This document shows, in pieces, positions 1 through 6,721 of a stretch of 12,775 nt of DNA; position 1 is the first letter of the stretch, and each line of letters starts with the position of its first letter. Where the stretch lies: positions 1-12,775 of the forward strand of contig CAUAGV010000030.1 of the NCBI GenBank assembly GCA_958428675.1, given 5' to 3'. Origin of the DNA: an uncultured Collinsella sp. (GTDB lineage: Bacteria; Actinomycetota; Coriobacteriia; Coriobacteriales; Coriobacteriaceae). A program made the translations under genes and the position numbers. A model generated the notes under the pieces. That model saw nothing but the letters and a program-made list of their open reading frames with translations. It made no database searches and was not told the DNA's origin.

Positions 1-347
1 GGCGTGGACGTAGCCACGCACATGGCAATACCCGCCGCCTTCGCCTGCTCCAAAAATGCCAGGAGACCCTTGCGCGGCGGCACCTTGGAGTACCCATCAA
101 TCAGAATATTGCTCAGCTCGCGGTAGAGCTCCTCGCCATTTGTGCCAATGCCCCAGGTGTCGTGGTAGGCCTGGCACTCGTCTTCGAGCGACAAATGCTC
201 AAACTGGGCAAAATCGTCGACCGTCACGTCAACTCCGTGGCGGTGCAATAACTCGGGCTGGGCATAGGCCCAAACGGGGGTGCTATTAACCAGCGTGCCG
301 TCGCAATCGAAAATAAAAGCAACACTTGGGGCAGCGATGCGGTCCAT
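1..347 (-). CDS. HAD-superfamily hydrolase (subfamily I-like), 5' part only
   Basis: Reading the minus strand from an ATG at 345-347 gives 115 codons open to the window edge, so the C-terminal part is missing. The N-terminus has the HAD motif I, FDCDGTLVNS, with predicted nucleophile Asp14 and general acid/base Asp16. A helical insertion follows at about residues 23-90, as in cap subclass I enzymes of the phosphoglycolate phosphatase / beta-phosphoglucomutase type. The end, at VATST, looks like motif II. The start is supported by an AAAGG ribosome site (GAAAGG on the minus strand) a few bases upstream. The family dephosphorylates or isomerises small phosphorylated metabolites in the cytoplasm; the substrate cannot be read here. 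The gene is divergent from glgB and shares its operator-containing control region, so a sugar-phosphate substrate is plausible but is inference. Confidence 0.85.
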   Translation of the reverse strand, partial: MDRIAAPSVAFIFDCDGTLVNSTPVWAYAQPELLHRHGVDVTVDDFAQFEHLSLEDECQAYHDTWGIGTNGEELYRELSNILIDGYSKVPPRKGLLAFLEQAKAAGIAMCVATST

Positions 348-382
348 AAACGAGCCTTTCAATGTCAAATGGTAAACAACCT

Positions 383-400
383 GCTAAAAACGTTTTACCA
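383..400. promoter_or_regulatory. Probable LacI-family operator with central CG
   Basis: On the minus strand the site reads TGGTAAAACGTTTTTAGC. It matches the idealised palindrome TGGTAAAACGTTTTACCA at 14 of 18 positions: one half is perfect and the other degenerate. A palindrome with a central CG is typical of operators of LacI-family sugar regulators (MalR, CcpA-like), though the 18-bp spacing differs from a standard cre box. The site lies between the HAD gene start and the glgB promoter. A further TGGTAAA half-site lies at 370-376. No regulator gene is in the window, so the protein that binds is inferred. Confidence 0.6.
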
Positions 401-431
401 AACGTAAACCTAACAATCTAGAAACCCTAAT

Positions 432-457
432 TGGTAAAGCTGTCAAGAGTTTTACCA
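432..457. promoter_or_regulatory. TGGTAAA / TTTACCA inverted repeat overlapping the glgB promoter
   Basis: TGGTAAA at 432-438 and its exact complement TTTACCA at 451-457 form an inverted repeat with a 12-bp spacer. The right half, read on the minus strand over 440-457, matches the idealised 18-bp operator at 13 of 18 positions. The repeat centre is 53 bp from the centre of the 383-400 site, about five helical turns, which would suit two repressor dimers on the same DNA face. It overlaps the candidate -35 region, consistent with repression. The spacer also contains a minus-strand TTGACA (441-446), a possible -35 for the divergent HAD gene, but its -10 is poor. Confidence 0.5.
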
Positions 458-481
458 TCGCAATTCTGCCAGTGGTATAAA
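451..481 (+). promoter_or_regulatory. Candidate glgB operon promoter with extended -10
   Basis: An extended -10, TGgTATAAA, lies at 473-481 (hexamer TATAAA at 476-481). The best -35-like hexamer is TTTACC at 451-456, with a long 19-bp spacer that the TG extension could tolerate. Transcription would begin near 488 and give an untranslated leader of about 200 nt before glgB. The -35 falls inside a TTTACCA operator half-site. This is a pattern match only. Confidence 0.45.
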
Positions 482-693
482 CATGGCGCTTACCGATTAA
501 ACGCCACCGCAAATCCACTTTCGTTCATAAAACTAACGTACAGGTGTTATCGTAGTTTTTGCCGAAAGTTCCACCGAGCACGCGAGGTGGAACGAATCAT
601 AGAACTATCGCCGTCCCTTCGATTCGTGCAGCCTTGGACCTTTCGCATCTAGTCACCAAGGCAACACGCTGCCGCGTCATGATGGGATCAAAC
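482..693 (+). promoter_or_regulatory. glgB 5' leader with several inverted repeats
   Basis: No convincing gene lies here. The leader carries three inverted repeats. GTTCCACC (568-575) pairs with GGTGGAAC (586-593), an 8-bp perfect stem with a 10-nt loop. ACGAATC (592-598) pairs with GATTCGT (621-627) and overlaps the first stem by two bases, so the two compete at their junction. GCCTTGG (631-637) pairs with CCAAGGC (656-662), just before the glgB start. None is followed by a U tract, so they are not obvious terminators. Such a leader could control translation or mRNA stability; the ligand or mechanism is unknown. Confidence 0.4.
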
Positions 694-2940
694 GTGAGCG
701 ATACAAAGCTAAAGCCAGCAACTAAAAAGCCTACTACCCGTAAAGCCGCCCCGCACGCGCCGGAGCTCACCAAAGACGATGTCTATCTGTTTGGCATTGG
801 CACGTGGGAGCGCAGCTGGGAAAAGATGGGCGCGCACCCCGACACGCAGAACCGTACGCGCGGCTGGCGTTTTTGCGTTTGGGCGCCCGATGTAAAGAGC
901 GTCCATGTCATTGGCGAATTTAACGACTGGGATGAGCAAGCCAACCCGCTGGTGCCCGTGCATACGAGCGCTATCTGGGAAGGGTTTATTCCTGGCGCCG
1001 AGCAGGGCCAGCTCTATAAATACCTCATCGAGACCAACGAGGGCGAAAAGCTCTACAAGGCCGATCCATACGCCTTTAAGGCCGAGTGCCCTCCGGGAAC
1101 GGCGAGCATGCTGTGGACCCTCGATGGCTACAAGTGGAACGACGCCGCGTGGCTCAAGCGCCGCGCCAGCCATAACCACATGTCGCAGCCCCTTAACATC
1201 TACGAGGTGTATATTGGCTCGTGGAAGCGCCACGGCGATGCGCCGCAGGGCGAGCCCGACGAGTACGGCAACTACCCCGGCCCCATGGACCCCTTCCCCG
1301 CGCAGCGCGGTGAGTTTTACACCTACGACGACCTATCGGTGGAGCTCGTGGACTACGTGCGCGACATGGGCTACACGCATATCGAGGTCATGCCGCTTAT
1401 GGAGCATCCCTTCGACGGCTCCTGGGGCTACCAGACGACCGGCTACTACGCCGCCACGTCGCGCTACGGCAACCCGCAGCAGCTCATGCACTTTATCGAT
1501 GCATGCCACGAGGCGGGCATCGGCGTGATTATGGACTGGGTGCCCGGCGGTTTTTGCGCCGACTCCCACGGCCTTGCCACCTTTAACGGCCACATGCTGT
1601 TTGAGCACGAGATTCATCCCAACTGGGGCACGCACAAGTTTGACTTCGCCCGCGGCGAGGTACGCTCCTTCCTTGTCTCTAACGTGCTTTATTGGCTCGA
1701 GAACTTCCACGTTGACGGCATTCGCATGGACGGCGTGTCCAGCATGCTGTATCTGAACTTTGGCATCGACGATCCGGGCCAAAAGAAGTTCAACAAGTAC
1801 GGTACCGAGGAGGACCTGGACGCCAGCGCGTTTATCCGCCAGGTCAACTGCGCCGTGGAGGCTCACTACCCCGACGTGATTATGATGGCCGCGGAGTCCA
1901 CCGCGTGGCCGCTCGTGACCTATCCGCCGCAGGACGGCGGTCTGGGCTTCCACTACAAGTGGGACATGGGCTGGATGAACGACACCCTGCACTACATGCA
2001 GACTGATTTTCCGTGGCGCCCCGGCAACCACGGTCTGCTCACGTTCTCCATTATGTATGCCTTTACCGAGAACTTTATTTGCCCGCTGAGCCACGACGAG
2101 GTCGTGCACGGCAAGTGCTCGCTGATCGGCCGCATGCCGGGCGACTGGTGGCGCCAGTTTGCCGGCCTGCGCACGCTGGCCTTCTACCAGATGACGCACC
2201 CCGGTGCCAAGCTCAACTTTATGGGCAACGAGATCGGCCAGTTTATTGAATGGCGCTACTACGAGTCCATCCAGTGGTTCCTGACCGAAGAGTACGAGAC
2301 CCACCGTCATCATCAGGCCTTTATCAAGGCGCTCAACCACCTGTACACCGCCGAGCCCGCTCTGTACGAGCGCGGCTACACCGACGACGGCTTTACCTGG
2401 ATCGACGCGGACAACTCCAAGCAGTCCATCGTGAGCTTTGTGCGCCAGGGCGAGGACGTCGATGACGACCTGGTGATCCTGATCAACTTTGACCCGGCGA
2501 GCTACGAGAGCTTCCGCGTGGGCGTGCCGCGCGAGGGTGACTGGGAGGTCATCTTTGACTCCGACCGCCCCGAGTTCGGCGGCAGCGGATACGCCGGTGA
2601 GGAGCCCTACACCTGCTCGAGCGAGCCCTATCCCTGGAACGGGCAGATGGACTCCATCGAGATGAAGGTGCCCGGCCTGGCTGGCGTGGTGCTTAAGCGC
2701 CGCGGTCCCAGCAGCTACAAGCCGCCCGTGGTCGAGGAGCCCAAGAAGGCGACGCGCAAGCGCACGTCCACGGTAAAGCCCAAGACCGCGGCCGCTAAGA
2801 AGGCTCCGGCCAAGGCGAAGACTGTCAAGTCCGCCGCCAAGGCTTCGGCTAAGTCCACCACGGCCAAAAAGACAGCCGCCAAAAAGGCTGCTACCAAGGC
2901 CAAGGCAGCTGCTGTTAAGGCTCCTGCCAAGAAAGCGTAA
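694..2940 (+). CDS. glgB: 1,4-alpha-glucan branching enzyme-like protein (GH13_9) with altered active site and H1-like tail
   Basis: A 748-residue protein of the glycogen branching family, which cuts alpha-1,4-glucan and reattaches the piece by an alpha-1,6 link. A CBM48 domain starts at about residue 57 (GWRFCVWAP, GEFNDW). The GH13 barrel follows, with GYQTTGYYAATSRYG, region II DGIRMDGV (nucleophile position Asp346) and region IV SHDEVVHGK (Asp468). Two key positions are changed. Region I reads DWVPGGF where the family has VPGHF or VPAHF, so the His is Gly286. Region III reads MAAEST where the family has AEEST, so the acid/base Glu (E. coli Glu458) is Ala400. A normal C-terminal beta domain ends near residue 675, then a Lys/Ala-rich tail of about 70 residues. 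GTG at 694 is preferred because GGGA sits 6 nt upstream; ATG at 679 or 682 is possible. An ATG at 559 would add unlike sequence inside the leader. It is the first gene of the operon. Family membership is clear; activity is uncertain. Confidence 0.93.
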   Translation: MSDTKLKPATKKPTTRKAAPHAPELTKDDVYLFGIGTWERSWEKMGAHPDTQNRTRGWRFCVWAPDVKSVHVIGEFNDWDEQANPLVPVHTSAIWEGFIPGAEQGQLYKYLIETNEGEKLYKADPYAFKAECPPGTASMLWTLDGYKWNDAAWLKRRASHNHMSQPLNIYEVYIGSWKRHGDAPQGEPDEYGNYPGPMDPFPAQRGEFYTYDDLSVELVDYVRDMGYTHIEVMPLMEHPFDGSWGYQTTGYYAATSRYGNPQQLMHFIDACHEAGIGVIMDWVPGGFCADSHGLATFNGHMLFEHEIHPNWGTHKFDFARGEVRSFLVSNVLYWLENFHVDGIRMDGVSSMLYLNFGIDDPGQKKFNKYGTEEDLDASAFIRQVNCAVEAHYPDVIMMAAESTAWPLVTYPPQDGGLGFHYKWDMGWMNDTLHYMQTDFPWRPGNHGLLTFSIMYAFTENFICPLSHDEVVHGKCSLIGRMPGDWWRQFAGLRTLAFYQMTHPGAKLNFMGNEIGQFIEWRYYESIQWFLTEEYETHRHHQAFIKALNHLYTAEPALYERGYTDDGFTWIDADNSKQSIVSFVRQGEDVDDDLVILINFDPASYESFRVGVPREGDWEVIFDSDRPEFGGSGYAGEEPYTCSSEPYPWNGQMDSIEMKVPGLAGVVLKRRGPSSYKPPVVEEPKKATRKRTSTVKPKTAAAKKAPAKAKTVKSAAKASAKSTTAKKTAAKKAATKAKAAAVKAPAKKA
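2722..2937 (+). other. GlgB histone H1-like C-terminal tail
   Basis: This stretch codes for about 72 residues that are almost entirely Lys, Ala, Thr, Pro, Ser and Arg, with repeated AAKK, TAKK and APAKA blocks. It resembles eukaryotic histone H1 tails, bacterial Hc1-type proteins and the tail of actinobacterial HU (HupB). It follows the end of the branching-enzyme beta domain and is strongly basic and probably disordered. The N-terminus of GlgB also has a short basic stretch (about residues 5-18: KLKPATKKPTTRKA). It is not part of the normal GH13_9 fold. Confidence 0.85.
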
Positions 2941-2998
2941 CAAAGGCGTTACTACCGTAATTACCCGCCTCGTGGGGGCGTAGGATAAATGTCATAAC

Positions 2999-3033
2999 CG
3001 TTCCGGGAGAACCATCCCCGGGGGAAAGGAACG
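2999..3033 (+). promoter_or_regulatory. glgB-glgP gap: inverted repeat enclosing the glgP ribosome site
   Basis: In the 94-nt gap, CGTTCC (2999-3004) is complementary to GGAACG (3028-3033), which overlaps the glgP Shine-Dalgarno (GGGGGAAAGGA, about 3020-3030). A nested GGGA/TCCC pair (3005-3008 with 3015-3018) could extend it. Folding would partly hide the ribosome site. No terminator with a U tract and no clear promoter is seen between the two genes, so glgP is probably co-transcribed with glgB. Confidence 0.3.
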
Positions 3034-3034
3034 T

Positions 3035-5461
3035 ATGAATAAGATCTTCGACAACAAGCAGGAGTTTACCGAGCTCTATCGCGATGCCGTCATGAGCATT
3101 AGCGGCAAGAGCATCGAAGCCGCCAGCGACCTCGACCGCTTTAACGCCCTGGCCAAGCTCGTGGCCGAGAAGGCCCGCACCGTCGCCACCAAGAGTGACG
3201 CCCGTGCGACCGCCGAGGGCAAGAAGCGCGTGTACTACTTCTCGATCGAGTTTTTGATCGGCCGTCTGCTCGACAACTACCTGCTTAACTTTGGCGTGCG
3301 CGACATGGTCGCCGAGGCGCTCGACGACATGGGCTTTGACCTGTCCGTCATCGAGAACCAGGAGCCCGATCCGGCACTGGGCAACGGTGGCTTGGGCCGT
3401 CTGGCCGCGTGCTTCCTGGATTCCATGGCAGCCGAGGGCATTGCCGGTTACGGCAACGGCATGCGCTACCGTTACGGCCTGTTTAAGCAGGAGATCGTCA
3501 ACGGCAGCCAGGTCGAGGCCACCGACGAGTGGCTCACTCATGGCTATCCCTGGGAGGTCCGTCGTCAGGACAAGGCCGTGACCATTAAATTTGGTGGCCA
3601 CGTCGAGGGCTTTGAGGAGAACGGCCGCACGTTCTACCGCACGGTGGACACGCAGGATATCCTGGCCGTCCCCTATGACATCCCCGTGGTGGGCTATGCC
3701 GGCGAGACCGTCAACAAACTGCGCGTATGGGCTGCCGAGCCGGTCGAGGAGCACTTCGATCTGGAGGCCTTCAACCGCGGCGACTACGCCCTGGCCGACG
3801 CCGAGCGCGCCGAGGCCGAGGCCATCAGCGCCATCCTCTACCCCAACGACGCCGGCGAGCACGGCCGTCTACTGCGCCTAAAGCAGGAGTACCTGTTTGT
3901 TTCGGCCGGCATCTACAGCCTGCTCGACACCTTTGAGAAGGAGCACGGCGAGAACTGGGAGCTGCTACCGCAGTTTGTGGCCATCCACACCAACGACACG
4001 CACCCCGCCATGTGCGGCCCCGAGCTCATGCGCATCCTCATCGACGAGAAGAAGCTCGAGTGGGACGACGCCTGGAACATCGTGACGCAGGTCGTGAGCT
4101 ACACCAACCACACCATCCTGCCCGAGGCTCTGGAGAAGTGGCCCATCGGCACGTTCTCCAAGCTCCTCCCCCGCGTGTACCAGATCATCGACGAGATCAG
4201 CCGTCGTTGGCACGAGTCGTTCGACACCACGCAGGAGGGCTGGCAGGAGCGTCTGCGCCAGACCGCCATTCTGTGGGACGGCGAGATTCGCATGGCCAAC
4301 CTGTCTGTGATCTGCAGCCACAGCGTCAACGGCGTGGCAAAGATTCACTCCGATATCATCAAGAACATCGTGCTCAAGGACTTCTATGCCCTGACGCCCG
4401 AGAAGTTCAACAACAAGACCAACGGCATCTCGCACCGTCGCTTCTTTGCCGAGGCCAACCCCACCTATTCCAAGCTCGTAACCGAGGCCATTGGCGATGG
4501 CTGGCTCAAGGACGCCTTTGAGCTGGAGAAACTCAAGGAGTTCCAGAACGACACCGAGTTCCTGAAGGCCGTGGGAGCCTCCAAGCGCGCCAACAAGGAG
4601 CGTCTGGCCGCCTACGTTAAGGCCGAGACCGGTCTGGTCATCGACCCCAACACCGTCTTCGACGTTCAGGTGAAGCGCTTCCACGCCTACAAGCGCCAGC
4701 TCATGAACATCATGAAGGTGATGGACATCTACAACCGTCGCATCGCCGATCCCAACTTCCACGTGACGCCGACGACCTTCATCTTTAGCGGCAAGGCTGC
4801 CTCGAGCTACACCTTTGCCAAGGAGACCATCCGCCTCATTAACTCCGTGGCCGACGTCATCAACAACGACGCCCGCGTGAACGAGGTCATGAAGGTCTGC
4901 TTTATCCCCAACTTCCGTGTGAGCAACGCCCAGCTCATCTACCCCGCCGCCGAGATCTCGGAGCAGATCTCCACGGCCGGCAAGGAGGCCTCGGGCACGT
5001 CCAACATGAAGCTCATGATGAACGGCGCCATTACGCTGGGCACCCTCGACGGCGCCAACATCGAGATCGCCGACCTGGCCGGTCGCGAGAACGAGGCCAT
5101 CTTTGGCCTGACCGCTCCCGAGGTCGAGCAGCTCTGGGCATCGAACAGCTACTTTGCGTGGGATACCCTCAACGGCGATCGAGAGCGCCTGGGCCGCGTG
5201 ATGGACGAGCTTAAGGACAACACCTTCGCGGGTCTTTCGGGCAACTTTGAGAGCATCTACAACGAGCTCATGAACAACAACGACCCCGACCTGGTCATGG
5301 CAGACTTCCGCAGCTACGTGGATGCATGGGAGAAGCTCACCGGCAGCTATGGCGACCAGGAGACCTGGAACCGCAAGGCGCTGCTCAACACCGCCTCGAG
5401 CGGCTGGTTCTCGAGCGACCGCACCATTCGCGAGTACCGCGACGAAATCTGGCACGCGTAA
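3035..5461 (+). CDS. glgP: Glycogen/maltodextrin phosphorylase (GT35)
   Basis: An 808-residue protein, the usual length for the family. It is a cytoplasmic, pyridoxal-phosphate-dependent enzyme that releases glucose-1-phosphate from the non-reducing ends of alpha-1,4-glucan using inorganic phosphate. The sequence shows the conserved LGNGGLGRLAACFLDS block from residue 115, the HTNDTHP segment near residue 317, VKRFHAYKRQLMN, and the cofactor motif EASGTSNMK, where Lys659 is the expected Schiff-base lysine, followed by NGAITLGTLDGANIE. All these core motifs look intact and no basic tail is present, unlike GlgB and GlgA. ATG at 3035 has a strong ribosome site (GGAAAGGA type). Its place between glgB and glgC means synthesis and breakdown genes share one transcript. 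Whether glycogen or maltodextrin is preferred cannot be read from the sequence. Confidence 0.97.
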   Translation: MNKIFDNKQEFTELYRDAVMSISGKSIEAASDLDRFNALAKLVAEKARTVATKSDARATAEGKKRVYYFSIEFLIGRLLDNYLLNFGVRDMVAEALDDMGFDLSVIENQEPDPALGNGGLGRLAACFLDSMAAEGIAGYGNGMRYRYGLFKQEIVNGSQVEATDEWLTHGYPWEVRRQDKAVTIKFGGHVEGFEENGRTFYRTVDTQDILAVPYDIPVVGYAGETVNKLRVWAAEPVEEHFDLEAFNRGDYALADAERAEAEAISAILYPNDAGEHGRLLRLKQEYLFVSAGIYSLLDTFEKEHGENWELLPQFVAIHTNDTHPAMCGPELMRILIDEKKLEWDDAWNIVTQVVSYTNHTILPEALEKWPIGTFSKLLPRVYQIIDEISRRWHESFDTTQEGWQERLRQTAILWDGEIRMANLSVICSHSVNGVAKIHSDIIKNIVLKDFYALTPEKFNNKTNGISHRRFFAEANPTYSKLVTEAIGDGWLKDAFELEKLKEFQNDTEFLKAVGASKRANKERLAAYVKAETGLVIDPNTVFDVQVKRFHAYKRQLMNIMKVMDIYNRRIADPNFHVTPTTFIFSGKAASSYTFAKETIRLINSVADVINNDARVNEVMKVCFIPNFRVSNAQLIYPAAEISEQISTAGKEASGTSNMKLMMNGAITLGTLDGANIEIADLAGRENEAIFGLTAPEVEQLWASNSYFAWDTLNGDRERLGRVMDELKDNTFAGLSGNFESIYNELMNNNDPDLVMADFRSYVDAWEKLTGSYGDQETWNRKALLNTASSGWFSSDRTIREYRDEIWHA

Positions 5462-5568
5462 AGGCCGCGAGCTCCCCTATGCCAGCACGGCATTACTCGA
5501 CGTGCGTGACGTTGCGCCGCGCCCGTCGCTAATGGGTTTAGGAACATCGATGACAGAAGGAGAAATCG

Positions 5569-6717
5569 ATGAGTAAGAAAGAATGCATCGCGATGCTCCT
5601 CGCAGGAGGACAGGGCAGCCGATTGGGGGCACTCACCCAAAAGATCGCTAAGCCGGCGGTTAGCTTTGGTGGCAAGTTCCGCATTATCGACTTTTCGCTC
5701 TCCAACTGCTCCAACTCGGGCATCGACACGGTGGGCGTTCTGACGCAGTATCGCCCCTACCTGCTGCATGCCTACGTGGGCTCCGGCGAGGCGTGGGATC
5801 TGGACAGCCGCGACGGTGGCGTGTCGATTCTGCCGCCGTACGAGACGCAGACCGGCGGCGCCTGGTATGCGGGCACGGCCGACGCCATTACGCAGAACCT
5901 CGACTACATCAAGGCCAACGACCCCAAGTACGTCCTGATTCTTTCGGGCGATCACCTGTATCGCATGGACTACCGCAAGATGCTCAAGACGCACATTGAG
6001 AACAACGCCGACCTCACGGTGAGCGTTATGCCCGTGCCGTGGGAGGAGGCCAGCCGCTTTGGCATCCTGACCACCGACCCCGAGGACGGCCGCATCACCA
6101 AGTTCACCGAGAAGCCCGATAAGCCCGATTCGAACCTCGCGTCCATGGGCATCTACATCTTCTCGGCCGACGTGCTGATCGAGGCGCTCGAGGAGGACGC
6201 TCTGGACCAGCGCTCGAGCCACGACTTTGGCAAGGACATCATCCCCAAGCTGCTTGGCGAGGGCAAGCGCCTGTACAGCTACGAGTTCCACGGCTTTTGG
6301 AAGGACGTCGGCACCATCGCCAGCTTCCATGAGACCTCGATGGACCTGCTGGGCAACAACCCCGAGTTCGATCTGTTTGACAAGAACTTCCCCATCATGT
6401 CCAACATCACAACGCGTCCGCCGCACTACATTGGCCCGGACGGCCGCCTGGACGACTGCCTGGTCTCCAACGGCTGCAAGATCTACGGCACCGCTCGCCA
6501 CTCGATCCTTTCGACCGATGTCATCATCGAGGAGCGCGCCGTGGTCGAGGACTCCGTGCTGCTGCCGGGTGCGCACGTTAAGAGCGGCGCGCACATCTGC
6601 CGCGCTATTTTGGGCGAGAACTCCACGGTCGAAGAGGGCGTGAAGCTCGGCTCTGTCGATACCACCAAGGATACGGCCGTCGTTGGAAATGACGTCGTTA
6701 TCGGGAAGGGGGAATGA
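5569..6717 (+). CDS. glgC: Glucose-1-phosphate adenylyltransferase, catalytic subunit
   Basis: A 382-residue ADP-glucose pyrophosphorylase, making ADP-glucose and pyrophosphate from glucose-1-phosphate and ATP, the committed step of glycogen synthesis. The nucleotide-binding loop LLAGGQGSRLGALT is at residues 10-23. The catalytic Asp lies in SGDHLYRMDY (Asp128, equivalent to E. coli Asp142), and the sugar-phosphate-binding EKP is at residues 181-183. The C-terminal part has the left-handed beta-helix pattern of the family. ATG at 5569 has an AAGGAG ribosome site 6-7 nt upstream. The 107-nt gap after glgP shows no terminator or convincing promoter. An 8-codon open frame (MTEGEIDE) starts at 5550 and stops inside the glgC start (ATGAGTAA), which could couple translation but may be chance. 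GlgD follows after 4 nt, the arrangement expected for heteromeric GlgC-GlgD. Confidence 0.97.
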   Translation: MSKKECIAMLLAGGQGSRLGALTQKIAKPAVSFGGKFRIIDFSLSNCSNSGIDTVGVLTQYRPYLLHAYVGSGEAWDLDSRDGGVSILPPYETQTGGAWYAGTADAITQNLDYIKANDPKYVLILSGDHLYRMDYRKMLKTHIENNADLTVSVMPVPWEEASRFGILTTDPEDGRITKFTEKPDKPDSNLASMGIYIFSADVLIEALEEDALDQRSSHDFGKDIIPKLLGEGKRLYSYEFHGFWKDVGTIASFHETSMDLLGNNPEFDLFDKNFPIMSNITTRPPHYIGPDGRLDDCLVSNGCKIYGTARHSILSTDVIIEERAVVEDSVLLPGAHVKSGAHICRAILGENSTVEEGVKLGSVDTTKDTAVVGNDVVIGKGE

Positions 6718-6721
6718 TCCG

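Noticed and set aside
383..400. Standard CcpA cre box
   Set aside because: Half-site spacing and the TGGTAAA arms do not fit the cre consensus; a different LacI-family operator fits better.
586..620. T-box riboswitch: GGTGGAAC followed by CGTCCCTTC
   Set aside because: The similarity stops after GGTGGAAC (no ACCGCG), the segment pairs with an upstream GTTCCACC instead, no stem I with specifier loop is seen, and the downstream genes are not amino-acid or tRNA related.
431..652. 73-codon plus-strand frame in the leader
   Set aside because: It starts on the operator and -35 region, lacks a ribosome site, and has no similarity I recognise.
559..693. Upstream ATG extending glgB by 45 codons
   Set aside because: The added residues are unlike any branching enzyme, the region is a low-coding leader with inverted repeats, and there is no good ribosome site at 559.
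1333..2943. 536-codon minus-strand frame opposite glgB
   Set aside because: A shadow of GC-rich coding DNA with third-position bias; glgB on the plus strand has clear family motifs throughout.
3965..5455. 496-codon minus-strand frame opposite glgP
   Set aside because: Antisense shadow with repetitive Val/Asp/His/Gly composition and no recognisable domain, lying over conserved glgP sequence.
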